64,000 nucleotides of DNA from Larix kaempferi (GCA_027924585.1 BSBM01000870.1:6571001-6635000), one strand, 5' to 3'; positions 49,311 to 62,548 are shown, counted from the stretch's first letter. The notes: generated from the letters alone by a model not told the origin. Numbers and translations are program-made.

Positions 49311-50352
49311 ATCATTTCCATCAAAATTCTCATATCAATCCTAGGAATGAAGTAGTTCCTTGGTCATTTAAGTCAAACCCATCATAATGTGATGAATAAC
49401 CAAATGTCTATGACTCTAACCTCTTATTCTCCACATATTTTCAATTTTCTAAATTTGTGACTAGGGCTAGTCCATATTGTTCTTCTTCAACTCTTCTTGA
49501 GGAGAATAATTATGAGGAAATACATGTCTCACTCCAAATTAACCTCCTTCACAAATTCGAGATCATCTTTAGTGGCCATATTTTCAAGATCCTTCCTGTT
49601 GAACACATTTTTTAGATCATCTTTGTAGATATATCATTTTTTTGTTTACCTTGAACATGTGTGAGTTACCTATCATTCAATTTCTTAAACTTAGCCTCCA
49701 AATTGGATAGTTGGTTACACATTTCTTCAAATTCTTTGTGAGTAATGTTGATCCTTCGAATGATTTAGTGGGAGAATTAATTTTTAATACACCTATTTCC
49801 ATTAGATGCCATTGATATTTACTATATTTATTTTCTATCTCTGCTTTACCACACATTTTGAATCACCCAAAAATAAAACATCTTCTAGTCAAAATTTATT
49901 CAAGTTTCAAGTTAAAATACCTATAAAAACCCTAGTTTGTAGGTTGTCTTTTTGGCTGACCTTGTTCATGAATTATCTATAAAAATTCGTGCCCTTCGAG
50001 TCTGAAATGTTTTCTTGTACTAGTGGTATTTCTTCTATACCATGCCACAAGTTTGACCCAATTTTGATGTCCCAAGATAGATTTATGGTAAATTTCCCAA
50101 AAATTGTTATTTTTTAGCCATTTAGGAGAGCCAACTTGTATGAAATAATACATGATTATTTTTTCCTTTTTTGGACCTAAATTCTTGCCACAAACACTAT
50201 GATTCATATTATTCTGGATGCAATAGCTATAATTTAATTTGGGTATCCCATGCTTCATATATAATAGTTTTACCTAAAACACCTGTTTGATACTAGTTTT
50301 TGGATTAGTTAAAATCCCTAAATTCCATAGCCAATAAATGCAACTTTCTAAT
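49311..50352. repeat. Block T, copy 3, left part
   Basis: Matches 24520-25540 of unit 2 and stops at TGCAACTTTCTAAT, exactly where LTR element 1 begins. The block resumes at 57157. Confidence 0.85.
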
Positions 50353-50958
50353 TGGTAAGATTCAATATGCTTAAGACAGAAAACATCAGCATTGCATTTC
50401 ATTTCACAACAATAGCATATACAGGATCATTGAAGAAACAACAAGCACAGCATAAACACAAGAGACACAGATTTATCCTAGGAGACCCTCATTGGGTAGA
50501 AAACCCAGCAAAGCTTCCTCAATATAGATGACCAGCAAATACAAAGATGCAAACCAAAACCATGAGCTGCTCCTCCTCCATAGCAGACCTCTCTCACACA
50601 AGTGTGCCACTCACAAGTGAATGAATGAGTGAGTTAAGTGAGGAACATCCTCCTCTACTTATACTTGTTCCCCGAATGACTTTTACATAAGCTAGGTCGG
50701 CCCCAAATTAATTACTGGGATAAACACCCCATTATAACTGACTGGGCCGACTCCTCTAGGGTGTTCTAATAACCATTTGACCCACATAACACATACAGGG
50801 CCGACCCCCACTAGGGATGTCTAATAACCCAAGTTACCACAATCCGACGGAGGAATAAACATCTCCGGATATATAATAATATCTTCAGGGAGGAATGAAA
50901 CATATCCAGAATAATAAAGTACAAATACAATATTTTTAGAAGTTACAATATCTCAACA
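50353..50958 (-). repeat. 3' LTR of element 1
   Basis: 606 bp. Begins TGGTAAGATTC (plus view, a variant of TGTTAAGATTC) and ends TATCTCAACA. It is followed by CTTCCCCTTA, the complement of a polypurine tract, at 50959-50968. Confidence 0.9.
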
Positions 50959-51179
50959 CTTCCCCTTAACGAGAAGGTTATTATAACAACATCTGCAGGA
51001 GAAAGGAGTCATCAAGATCATACATGATACATCTATAAATCATTGGAAGCTTTCTCAACATCATCAATAACTCAACCAGTTACTGGAACATCTTCAAGAT
51101 ATTCAATACTGGAACATCAACATCTTCAGTATTGAATCTTCATCTTCTGCAGCACTTGAACAACTACAACAATATCATC

Positions 51180-51620
51180 ATCTGGATCCTCTCGATCAAT
51201 AGCATCATCATCTCACGATCATTAGCATCGTCATCTAGATCATCACGATCAGCAGCATCGTCATCTAGATCATCACGATCAATAGCATCGTCATCACACG
51301 ATCATCAGCATCTGGATCATCTCGATCTACAACATCTGGATCATCTCGATCTATAGCATCTGGATCATCTTGATCTACAGCATCTGGATCATCTCGATCT
51401 ACAGCATCTGGATCATCTCGATCTACAGCATCTAGATCATCTCGATCTATAGCATCTGGATCATCTCGATCGACAGCATCTGGATCATCTCGATTGATAG
51501 GATCTGCATCATCTCGATCTACAACATCTAGATCATCTCGATCGACAGCATATGGATCATCTCGATCTACAGCATCTGGATCATCATCTTGATCTACAAC
51601 ATCTAGATCATCATCGTAGC
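51180..51620. repeat. 24-bp tandem array in element 1
   Basis: About 14 regular copies of GATCATCTCGATCTACAGCATCTG plus looser ones on the left. The period is 24 bp, eight codons, so the minus strand stays open for 123 codons repeating DDPDAVDR. Whether this was ever translated is doubtful. Confidence 0.9.
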
Positions 51621-51659
51621 ATACTCTGCAATACATATGATCATATTATAGGATGATCC

Positions 51660-52262
51660 ATCCCGCTCTCTTTAGGACATAGGCCCATGGATGATACAAT
51701 CCAGATCAAGTTCCAGGATGATCAATCCTTATCATATTAAGACATCTCACCATGTCCAGGGATGATGCAATCCTGATCAACTTCCAGGAGGATCATTCCT
51801 TATCACTTTAAGACATGTCACCATGTCTAGGGACGATGCAATCCCGATCAACTTCCAGGAGGATCATTCCTTATCACTTTAAGACATCTCACCATGTCTA
51901 GGGACGATGCAATCCCAATCATGTACCTTTTGAACCAAAGGTTCACGGACGATGCAGTCCTCTCACGTACCTTTTGAACCAATGTTCACGGACGATGCAG
52001 TCCTCTCACGTACCTTTTGAACCAATGTTCACGGATGATGCAGTCCTATCACGTATCTTTTGAACCAAAGGTTCATGGATGATGCAGTCCTCTCACGTAC
52101 CTTTTGAACTAATGTTCATGGATGATGCAGTCCTATCACGTACCTTTTGAACCGAGGTCAAGGGACGATGCAGTCCTATCATGAACCTTTTGAACCGAGG
52201 TCCAGGGACGATGCAGTCCTATCATGTACCTTTTGAGCTGAGGTCTAGGGACGATCCAGTCC
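51660..52262. repeat. 42-43 bp and longer tandem arrays in element 1
   Basis: A unit containing AGGAGGATCATTCCTTATCA, then CATGTC, is repeated about 2-3 times to 51910. Then come about eight copies of a 42-43 bp unit with ACGTACCTTTTGAACCAATG and GGACGATGCAGTCCT. The same array is in element 2. Confidence 0.85.
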
Positions 52263-52745
52263 TATCATTCAATTCTCGGAGACCTATGTCTACGGCTCAA
52301 TTCAAGGGACCAAAAATCGAGGGATGATCCAATCCCATCTTGTCCACTAGGGACTTCATTCTTGGAGACATCATGTCTATGGCTCAATTCAAGGGACCAA
52401 AAATCTACGAACGATCCAATCCCATCCTTTCCACTAGGGACTTCATTCTCGAAGACATCTTGTCTACGGCTCAATTCAACGGACCAAAAATCCAGGGACG
52501 ATCCTATCCTATCCTGTCCACTAGGGACTTCATTCTCGGAGACATCATGTCTACGGCTCAATTCAAGGGACCAAAGTCCGGGGATGATACAATCCCCACT
52601 TGTCGACTAAGGACTTCATTCTCAGAGACATATGTCTATGGATCCTTTTAGAACATGTTCAAGGATGATGCAATCCCTCTTCTTTCTCGGAGACATATGT
52701 CTACGGATCCTTTTAGAACATGTGTTCAAGGATGATGCAATCCCC
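52262..52745. repeat. Approximately 85-90 bp tandem array in element 1
   Basis: Four to five copies of a unit with CTCAATTCAAGGGACCAAAA and CCACTAGGGACTTCATTCTC, then two shorter CGGAGACATATGTCTACGGA copies. Open frames on both strands (for example 52340-52651) are repeat artefacts. Confidence 0.85.
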
Positions 52746-52949
52746 TTGTCAACTTAGACCTTGTCTAAGAACCATCCACCAACCTCTCTATTGGCATCAT
52801 CAATATAAGTATCCTCATCAATACATGTAAGCATATCATCGATACAGGTATCCTCATCATCGACTTCACTGTCGATGCGAGCAATCTCATCATCAGTGTC
52901 TACATCACTCCCCCTTTCGAGGAGGGTCCTTCTGAACTACACCAAGCTT

Positions 52950-54340
52950 GTCTCTGAAATACTCATACTTTACTTGAGGTAGAGGTTTGGTTAGTACATC
53001 GGTAACTTGTTACAAATTCAAACTTTATAGTTCCTTTCTGCACCATATCTTGTATATAGAAATGTCAGATCTCTATGTACTTTGACTTATCATGGAACAC
53101 TGGATTCTCTGCCATCTTGATACAACTCTGTTTGTCACATAGGATCACAGTTGGGTGTATCTCTAAGTCAAATAATACTAATAATAGTTTCCGAAGCCAT
53201 ACTGCATCACAACTAGCAGAGCAAGCATCTATATATTCCTCTTCGGTTGTGCTGAGAGCCACACTAGACTGCTTCCTACCAAACCACAAGATCATGACAA
53301 ATCCAAGATAATAACATACGCTCGATGTGTTATTCCTATCTGATACACTTCCTACCCAATTAGCATCTGAGTAGCCATACAATCTGAAGTCATGATCTCC
53401 AAAATAATATAGACCAAAGTCTATCGTACCCTTCAGGTACCTCATCACATGCTTTGCAGCTATCAGGTGAACTCGTCTAGGTTCCACTAGATACTGTCTC
53501 AAGGTGTTTCATAGTGAAGCATATATCTGGCCTGGTATACGTCAGATACATCAATGACCCAATAATCTGTTTGTACAGAGTTACATGCATTAACTCTGAT
53601 GATTCATCAGCTAACAGCTTCAAATCGGAACCCATGAGAGTGGCCATGGCTTCACATTCCAACATATCAATTCTTCTCAAGATTTCCACAACATACTTTC
53701 CCAGGATGAGAAAGATTCCTTCTAAGCCTTGCCATACTTCCATACCTAGGAAGTAAGAGATCTTTCATTTTCATTTTTGTTTGTAAAAATAGATCATCCA
53801 CATACAGTAATAGTATGACACGTTCATCATTTGTAACAGATCAACTTTACTTTTGGTAAAGCCCAAGCTTATTAAGAAACTGTCAATTCTCCCTTTGTGA
53901 CTGAACATCATTCACACTCTGCATTGAGTGATCTTCTGCATATCTATCTGTGCCATCTCTCGTCAGATGGGTCTACTGATATGAGCCTCAATATCATTTG
54001 AACTCTATGGTGAGTTTCTTCTTGCATCCATGTCATCTGTGTATGGAAACCATATTCAACCTTGTAGCAAAGGTTGAGATCCGCATCACCCATGGTGATC
54101 ATTAAGCTCATCAATTGACTATCGATCCTGGGTACCCATACAGAGCTTTCTTCAATTAAATCCTTGATTCGCACTTCTTCTTCAATTACATCATTAAGAT
54201 AATGGTCTTATCTAGCCACTTGGAGCAAACATCTCATCATGATTCTCTTCCTCTTTCTAAGAGAATCTTCTAGCCACGAGCCTTCTATATTATATTTGAT
54301 TTGTAAATCTTTTTGTTGAACATCCATCACTTGTTCGGTG
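52950..54340 (-). pseudogene. Copia reverse transcriptase and RNase H remnant of element 1
   Basis: Minus strand. Reverse transcriptase retains an intact YVDD catalytic motif at 53793-53804, then YFLGMEVWQ and GSLMYLTYTRPDICF up to about 53500. A one-base frameshift there leads into RNase H (53502-53065), which begins LRQYLVEPRRVH and keeps its acidic residues in YSDANW, STTEEEYID and LCDKQS. Upstream RT motifs beyond about 54170 are scrambled, and integrase is missing. It is closely related to, but distinct from, the S1/S2 copia remnants. It is not functional because of the frameshift and missing domains. Confidence 0.9.
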
Positions 54341-56538
54341 TTCATCATTCTTCATGATCTTTCCTACAAATCAAAATTAAGTACATGATTAGTAATACTT
54401 CATAATCATCAAATCATGTTGACATGATAACCTATTATGCATACAGATATGATTTTCATAGTTATGCTACTATCTTGAACAATACTTTGGCACAACACTT
54501 TTCTATATCTTGTATGCATACAATGGCTATCTAGATGCCTTCCATCTCTACCAGGACATACTATCGAGAGTGTGCACAGCTCTTAGCATGTCAGCAAAGA
54601 GCTTTCATTCTAGACAAGCAACAATGTAATGTTTGTCCAACTTACCAATCATATGCATATTAGTAGTATATTGTTCAATGCTATATGAATGTTTACACTC
54701 AGCATGATATATTTTAGGAATAGAAATATGCATACAACTATTACAAGCAATATCATTTACTTTTCTTTTTTTTCAAATAACAATTCAAATACTTATCTTT
54801 TATGTTTGTGTGGTTGCCTCCCGCTTGATCTTCTATATGTCTTTTGAACATCTATTCATTTTGTACCATTGTGCATGCTCAAGTGTGCACTATTGTCATC
54901 CTCATGATCTGGATTAGTATACTTGCTTAGTTATGTCTAACATACCTAAACAATATCTTCTTTGTTCTCTTTAATGATTTAGAGATTCTGTGCTAGAACC
55001 TGCATATCTCATAGGTTAAGCATAATAGAACAAAATCATACATACCTCGTAAGTAGAACTTCTATGTGATCAAAGATTATGGATGAATCTATGTCATGGT
55101 CATGGAACTTGATTTGTCTTTTGTGATGTACCTGTATCTTGTTAGCAGACAACATCAACCTCATACAACACCACAGTGCATTAGTACAATCATATAGCCC
55201 TAATCAATGAATGTCTTCTATTATTCACATACTTTTACTAGGGTGATAAGACAATTCTAACATTAATCAAGATTGTACTAATCTAAATAATGTGAAGCCA
55301 AATATATTATGACTTCAAGATATACCTGTCGAGACTTCTTGTAGTCTTCTTATGTAAGGCCTTAGCCTCAACTCCCTCTGAAACTGGATCTGGAGCTCGA
55401 TTAGGGTTTGTTAGAGAAACCCTAAAAATTCAATCTTTGACTTTCACACTTCTGAATGGATGGAAGGACGTGTCTTGCTGAGCTCATCAAACTTGCATAC
55501 TTCAATTTTGAAATCTCCAAAATTTGACCCCTCAAAAATTGCCTTTGAAACTTCTGGATCTTCTCGAGAGGATCCCGAACTAGGGTTTGATGGATCCCAC
55601 CCTTCTAGCTAATCAAAAGGTTTGATCCAAGGCTCTAAACTCTTATTTTTCTGAGGAGCTTCCAGCCGTGGTCACAGACTTAAAAAATTCCAACTTTTGG
55701 TGAAGCCCTAATTTTCCATCTTTCCGATCAAAATCCCGAAGTGGGGTTTGATCAAGCGCGATCTTCTACCCAACCAAAAAATTCGATCTTGGTCTCTAAA
55801 TTTCAATTTTCCTGAGTAGAATTCAGCTGTGGACTCCGATTCCAAAAATTCTAACTTTCTCCAAAACCCTAAATTCCGGAAGCCATGAATGAACGTGCTC
55901 CAAAAATAATTCTCTTTTGACAGAAATATGTACTTGATTGTTTCTACTGTAACTCAGAACTTTTCGATCCACAGGGTCTGAAATTTTTTTATGTGGTATC
56001 GTGACCTGTCATATTTCAATCCCGACAAGTTTTACCTCAATTGGATTCTCTGAGAGAGAGTTATGCCAAGTGTCGCAACGTGACCTATTTATGGGATAAA
56101 ACAGGAGATAGAACTTGTAAGGCGCGCCACATGTCAGTGGTTCAACTTCGACCTCTGAAAAAGTTTCCTGAGATAGTATAGTCTGTGTACTGCCTGTCAC
56201 ATTTTACGAAATTTTATTTGGAGCTTCTTAGCTTAAGTTATGACCTTTTTTTCCTACTTCACCTGATTATGACTCAGATCTGGAAGAGCGAGAAACCCTA
56301 ACTTGTAATGATCATAACTCACAAAGTAAAACGAATCTAAGGGTGTCCTTTGGACACAAGGTACATGTGGGAATGTTATCTATGACCTATAAAGGTTTTC
56401 GATCCTGAACCTTCACCAAAATGGATTTATAGCGAAAGTTCCACGATGACTAGTTTTTGCTATATAAAACCGTAACCTTTAAATTGTTGAAAGTGAAACA
56501 AGTGTCGTAAGTGCCATACATTTCCTTCCTTCAGGTTA
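54341..56538. other. Untranslated leader of element 1
   Basis: The region between the primer-binding site and the surviving RT remnant, about 2.2 kb. It matches 44341-46506 in element 2. No gag-like or protease-like frame is visible on the minus strand. It appears to be non-coding leader, or gag decayed beyond recognition. Confidence 0.6.
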
Positions 56539-57156
56539 GCTCTGATACCATGTTAAGATTCAATATGCTTAAGACAAAAAATATCAGCACTGCATTTAAT
56601 TTCACAACAATAGCATATACAAGATCACTAAAGAAACAACAAGCACAACATAAACACAAGAGACACAGATTTATCCTGGGAAACCCTCATGGGGTAGAAA
56701 ACCCAGCAAAGCTTTCTCAATATAGATGACCAGCAAATACAAAGATGCAAACCAAAACCATGAGCTCCTCCTCCTCCATAGCAGACCTCTCTCACACAAG
56801 TGCGCCACTCACAAGTGAATGAATGAGTGAGTTAAGTGAGGAACATCCTCCTCTACTTATACTTGTTCCCCGACTAACTTTTACACAAGCTAGGTTGGGC
56901 CCAACTTAATTAATAGGCTAAACACCCCATTATAACTGATTGGGCTGACCCCTCTAGGGTGGTCTAATAACCCTTTGACCCACATAACACATGCAGAGCC
57001 GACCCCCACTAGGGAAGTCTAATAACCCAAGTTACCACAATCCGACGGAGGAATAAACATCTCCGGATATACAATAAGATCTTCACGGAGGAATGAAACA
57101 TCTCCGGAATAATAAAGTACAAATATAATATTCTTAGAAGTTACATAATCTCAACA
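56539..57156 (-). repeat. 5' LTR and primer-binding site of element 1
   Basis: The LTR is 56551-57156, from TGTTAAGATTC to ATCTCAACA (plus view), with TG..CA ends intact. GCTCTGATACCA at 56539-56550 is the Met-tRNA type primer-binding site read on the minus strand. Confidence 0.92.
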
Positions 57157-57475
57157 ATAATAAACCATGAAATGGAAAATTAGCATAGATCTAGTTTTTT
57201 GATTAATTAAAATCCCTAAATTCCATATCCAATAAATGCAACTTTATAATGAACCATGAAATGGAAAATTTAGCATAGATACTTCACTGTGATCGATGAG
57301 GACCCTCAAAATTTCATTGTGAGAAATATCCTTGAAAAAATGTTGTGGCGAAAATGGTCCTTATACCAAATGTCATGCACCAAATTCCCAAAAGAGCATA
57401 AAATTCTATAAATAAGAAAGAAAGAGTAATCCAATGCCTTAAGAATGAAGTCAAGATATGAATTAGAATCTCATT
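57157..57475. repeat. Block T, copy 3, right part
   Basis: Continues block T after the LTR element with ATAATAAACCATGAAATGG. It corresponds to 25540-25855 of unit 2 and leads into block P. Confidence 0.85.
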
Positions 57476-58549
57476 AAATGGGAAAACATCATTTTACAAT
57501 GTACCAAATACACAATACAAGATGACATGATTCTAAAACTAGGTCTCCTTGGTATGTACACCAGACAAAAAAACACAATTACAATTCTATCCGCCCATAC
57601 AATTACAATTAACGTCTTAGCTGACAATATAGGCAATACTAATATAAAAACATAAATATAATGTCACAATATATATGGATTAACATAGGCTAAGTGAGGT
57701 TTTTGGTGTGTGGGGTGGGGGGGTGCTATTTCCCTTTCATGGTAGGTGTTAGTAGCAACCCTTATAATCATCATGTTTTTACTGTAACTTTAGTTGCCAA
57801 ACTAAAACCATTCTCCAATGATTTAGGTTCAAAGATATGTACCTCATTTTGAATGATATTCTTTAATGTTCCCATAAAGAAATTGGAGAATTTGAACTTC
57901 GTACTTGGGTAGCTTATTGGATCTCTTTGCTTAAGATTTATTGATTGCATAAAAAAGGTATTTCTTTCAATATCTCCATAATGTACTATCATTTCATCCT
58001 CAAATTTAGAGCAAGAGAAAACAAAGTCCTTTTTATGGTTAGAAAGTCATTGGTACCATAAGACTTGATTAGGTTCTAAATGCGACAATGCAATAATTAC
58101 CTGATTATGTTGTAAATATAAGGATCCAATAATTACCTTTTGTATAGTCAACAATATGGTAGATAATAATACTATGGTACAATATGGTAGATAATAATAC
58201 TATGGTTGGTTGATTATTGTTTATCTAGTCATGATAAATATACTATGGTTGATTATTGCTTATCTAGTCATGATAATAATCCTATGGTTGATTATTACTA
58301 TTGGTTGATTATTGCTTTCGTAGTTATTCGAGTTAGACACATAAGACAAACGTGGCCTGTTTCGACTCGACACCTTATTCCAATTGGGTGTACATTGTTT
58401 TGCGCTTTACATCGATATATAATAATGAACCCAAAAGACAAACCAACTACTACGAATCTCTTCCAAGTTCCAACAATCTCGCTTGGGCACTTGTTTTTGT
58501 TTTGGTATTTTACCTTCAGTTGGCGCAGTTGTGACTGTGAAAAGAAGAC
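57476..58549 (+). promoter_or_regulatory. Block P: upstream region of PPI copy C
   Basis: Matches 25856-26917. The TATA-like TATATAAT at about 58415 is conserved. Upstream, the TTATCTAGTCATGATAA motif occurs twice instead of three times, while CAATATGGTAGATAATAATACTATGGT is duplicated at about 58149 and 58177. A 73-codon minus frame at 57771-57992 has no recognisable motif. Confidence 0.5.
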
Positions 58550-59906
58550 ATGGCGGCGGATTCAAACTCCCATCAGGAATTTTACTTTGTTGCATATCCA
58601 TTTCTGGAGTTGCCTGAGTTGAAATCGGCTGAGAAACAGTTTTATTATAATCTTAGAAAACGCAATGAAATAGTTGACATCTTAGACACTAAAACGGTAC
58701 GTAAAAGTGATCTACGCTGCTTCTTTTGTTTTAACTTATATGTTTTCAGTAGCAACCAGTAAACTCGTCTGTATAAGACTAATACAATTTATTATGATTG
58801 AATTACTATTACCGATATGACAATATTATAATGTAAACTGAAACCGCTGCTTCGTCTCAGGAAGAGCGGAAGGAACTTGCTGAGAAGCTAAATCCTCTCG
58901 AGGCTGAAGAAGAAGCGCTCATGAAACGGTGCGAAGAAATATGCCAAAGGTTATCGGAATTGAACTTCAAATTCACGAATGCGAGAGAGCCAGAAAACCT
59001 TTGCCCGTCTGAGCCGAGATTGATCGGGAGGTACTGTGATGGTTACTAATTTTAAGATTGAATATGCTATTTAAAACATGTTATAGAGGCGGCCTCCCTT
59101 AATAAATGCTAATGCTGGCGTATGTTCCTCTCCAGGTGAGAGAACTACAGTCACAGATATTGGAAGGGCGCATTACAGGAACAGAAGAAAGGCACTTGCT
59201 GAAACAGATAAAAGATTTGGAGAAGTCAAGAGGACAAGTTCTGAGCATTGAAGACTGGAACCTGAAGAGAAAATTGAAAGATATTTCGAATGGAAGGAAA
59301 GAATTGAGCCGTATTGATTCCGAAATTTCCGCTTTGAAGAGGGACCGCCCTTATTATGTTCAAGCCACCAACCAGGCCCATTGGTCTCTCGAGCAGCTCC
59401 GTATGCAACGATATAATATCGTAGGTTTCCTACTACCCTTTTCTCTTATCGCTTTCCAAATATTTTCAAGCAAATTACAATAACAGTTAAATTTAAACAT
59501 ATAGTAAGAATCACATATGAGAAATTATATATTTTATGAGTCATAATCTGTACGGCTTAATTCCTTCGTTCAGAATGAACTTTGTTTGCAAATGCGGGCT
59601 GAAATGGACAATGCAATATTTGACTACAGGGTTAACCCTAACCCTAACCCTTCTGCTCAGATCAAAATTGGAGGTATTATTCTGGTTTTAATTTGTGTTT
59701 TTTCCTTTCTCTGCTGTGAGGAAATTAAGTTAATAATCCCTTAGCTGTGTGGGCAGAAAAGAAATTAAGTTAATAATCACTCTCACTTCCAGCTTGAGAA
59801 ATTCATGAAAAGATGGAATGGAAATAATGACTTCAGACAGGAATATCAACGCAGAATGTCCATAGCCGGCAATGCACAATATCCCCTTAATTCTGTTGTT
59901 GCATAA
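58550..59906 (+). pseudogene. PPI-like copy C, frameshifted
   Basis: All five exons and splice sites are present: 58550-58696, 58861-59030, 59136-59420, 59574-59673 and 59793-59906. Compared with copy B, exon 2 has lost one base near 59012 (TCTGAGCC for TCTGAAGCC) and exon 4 has lost 8 bp near 59658. Together these remove 9 bp, so exon 5 would be back in frame, but exon 3, the main coiled coil, would be read out of frame. Exon 5 lacks the 68-bp duplication and ends NSVVA-stop, which I take as the ancestral C-terminus. It is probably a pseudogene unless the exon 2 base is a sequencing error, in which case only the exon 4 change remains. Confidence 0.82.
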
Positions 59907-62548
59907 CAGATCCCAAGATTAAAATTATTAAATTAAGGTGTTTATGTTTATTTAAAAAAAAAATAGTTTATATTTTTGCTACAAATCCTGAGATTACAAT
60001 TTAAATTACTAATATAAATTGTTTATGTTCATTTAAAAAAGAGCTAATACATAAACAAATACAACTCTCTACATTATATAAGACAACTCTTGTATTTGAA
60101 CACCACTCTCTACATTACACAAGATTAGTTTTGAGAGTTGTGTTCAAACACAAGATTAATTTGAATACATTATGAGATGTTTATGTAATGTAGACAGTTG
60201 TGTTCAAATACATTACATAAGACAACTCTCTAAATTTTATTGTGTTTGACTTCTTGATTAGTTTATTAAGACTAATATAAGATTTAATAGCTTTACATTA
60301 ACAAAATTATCTCAACAAATTGGCTAAACAAGCTCCAAAAACAATCAATTAAAGAATTAATAATGCTAAGATAATCATTGTTATCATTGTTTAAGTCATA
60401 GTATTGGGATTTTTGGTGATACTAATAATGTTGGACTAGCAACTAACCACATCAATTTATATCTATTGTATCTCGAGTGACTTTATCTACAAATTTAAGA
60501 TTCAAACCAAATGGGATAGCGAATGTGTTTATGATTCAAGAAGACAAATCTCGATATTACAATTTAAATTACTAATATAACTTGTTTATGTTCATTTAAA
60601 AAATGGTTTTAATTTGTATTAACGGAAAGTTAGTAGTATTTAGTTTTTTTTTTAAATATGTGTTTTAATTTTAGACTTATTAAATAGAGCTAAAAAAGTT
60701 CCTAATGCACTCAAATAAATGATCACATTCTTAGTCTAAATTTTTGTTAGTATGAAATCCAGGATTTTTTACTACTTAGTGATGTGGTTTTGTTACAATT
60801 TACATAAATAAATTATGACACACAAAGAACTTAGTGCGATCTTGTATTTATATCTCCTTGCATTTATATTTAAAAAATTATTCAAACACATTTACCACAT
60901 AAAAGTCCATAAATTTAAACAAGCATAAATTACATGGAAAGTTGTCCTCATAAAAATAGTAATTTTATAATCTTTAAAATATAACATTCTCAATTCTTTA
61001 TAAACCTTCAAAGAAAATTAAAACTTAAAAAGAAACCATAATAAAAATGAAATATAACCATGATAACTATGAAATATAGACATGTATGATACCTATATTG
61101 TTCTACATCACCATAAATTACTATACCCGTGAGGTTTTTAAAAAAGTTAATCACCATTGTGATTGATTATTACATTATCTCATATTCACACACATTCTCA
61201 ACTTCAAGATTCATACCTATCGATTCTATTAGATTTAATGGTAAATAACCAAAATATATTACCAAGGGATCACTTATCACATAGTGATACTAACAAACCC
61301 CTCTCATTCATCCTATCATAAGTAGGAAATTCATAATTTCATTCATGTACCACACTATTCTTGTTTCTATCCTTTCAACAAGGGAGTATAGTGGGCTTAT
61401 ATTTGCTTCCTATTCTGCACACATCATCTCCCTCCTTTTTTATTATGGCATAAAGGTTAGATAATTGCATCAAGAGTAACTAAGTGTCGAGTATTGGGGA
61501 GATGTTGTAACCAGTAATGTTGTGTAACATGGTGTTCTAATAAAAAAAAAAAAGTAAAAAAAAAAATATGCAAATGATGTCTTAAATGTAAACAAAAAGA
61601 GTTTGAGGAATATAAACCAAGATCCTTCCATTTAAGTGCATAAGGATGAAGGAGGGTGTAATGGCAAGTGCATTTTATTGATAATGCATTTGGAAAACAA
61701 ATTCTCTTGTAGGCCATTGTTGATTATGCAAGAAATAGGGAAATCATGGGAGAGATGAGCATGTGTGATAAAAGATGATCTTGAGCTTTTAGGGTAGTTG
61801 AGTGCTATATCAAGGGGAATTTTTTAGGTCCGCTTAAATATGTGGTTAGGTATATAAGATATTTCTTTCTCATGATGATCTTGATTTTAAAAGACTAATG
61901 CTTAATGGATTATGCTTGCTCACTTCTTCCCTTGCTCTAATTACATGATTCTTTTCAACATCTCCTTGTATTTATCTTCTAGCTCTTTCATTCGTAAGAC
62001 ATGATTAGTTTCTTAGATTTCACTTCTTTGCTTCTTGATATTTATTGTTTTCATTTTCCCTTTGATTTCTTCAAGTTGATTCCAACACTTTTTCTCTTTC
62101 TCATGCCCAAGTTACCAATTCTGCCTCCACTTATCCAACATGTGAACTAGTAATCCATGACACTCCTAAATCTCTTTGAGGTGCGAGCAACACCACCCTA
62201 CTCCTCATCATGGCTCTAGGACTTCACAATAGGTGCACCATGTTGGGATGATGGTGTTTTGTTGCACTATGTTTGACCTTTTCTCTGTGTTCCTTAAGGT
62301 TTTGTAGTTGGTGTATTTCTTTTTTCAAGGAAAAAAATCTTTATATTCAATATTCTAAGAAAAAATTGTAATTACATATTGTCTAGCCTCACAGGTTAAA
62401 AAAAGAGTGAGTACCAAAAAAATACCAATCTTACTCCTTTCCTTGAAGCTTCATGGACTAATTCAACTTCATCCATTGACTAGAAGAGCTGCTGTAGGGT
62501 GCTGATTTTCATGAGTTTCTACCTCTTCCAATGACTACCAACTCTTTA
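59907..62548. repeat. Block Q, copy 3
   Basis: The non-coding block downstream of PPI copy C. It matches the other Q copies but has an extra segment at about 60470-60625 that partly repeats local sequence (ATTACAATTTAAATTACTAATATAA). No gene was found. Confidence 0.8.

Larger units (their letters stand above)
50353..57156 (-). mobile_element. Copia-type LTR retrotransposon, element 1 (full-length, defective)
   Basis: A 6804-bp element on the minus strand with two 606-bp LTRs (5' LTR 56551-57156, 3' LTR 50353-50958). The primer site TGGTATCAGAGC is at 56550-56539 and the polypurine tract complement CTTCCCCTTA starts at 50959. Flanks are CTAAT on the left and ATAAT on the right, an imperfect 5-bp target duplication of the TTAAT seen in the empty sites at 25540 and near 41020. 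The interior keeps only reverse transcriptase and RNase H remnants. Gag, protease and integrase are absent, so it must have depended on other elements to move. The region between RNase H and the polypurine tract is filled with tandem arrays. Confidence 0.92.

Noticed and set aside
51132-51636. Aspartate-rich 123-codon protein on the minus strand
   Set aside because: Produced by a 24-bp repeat without stop codons inside a defective retroelement. Kept as a repeat, not a gene.
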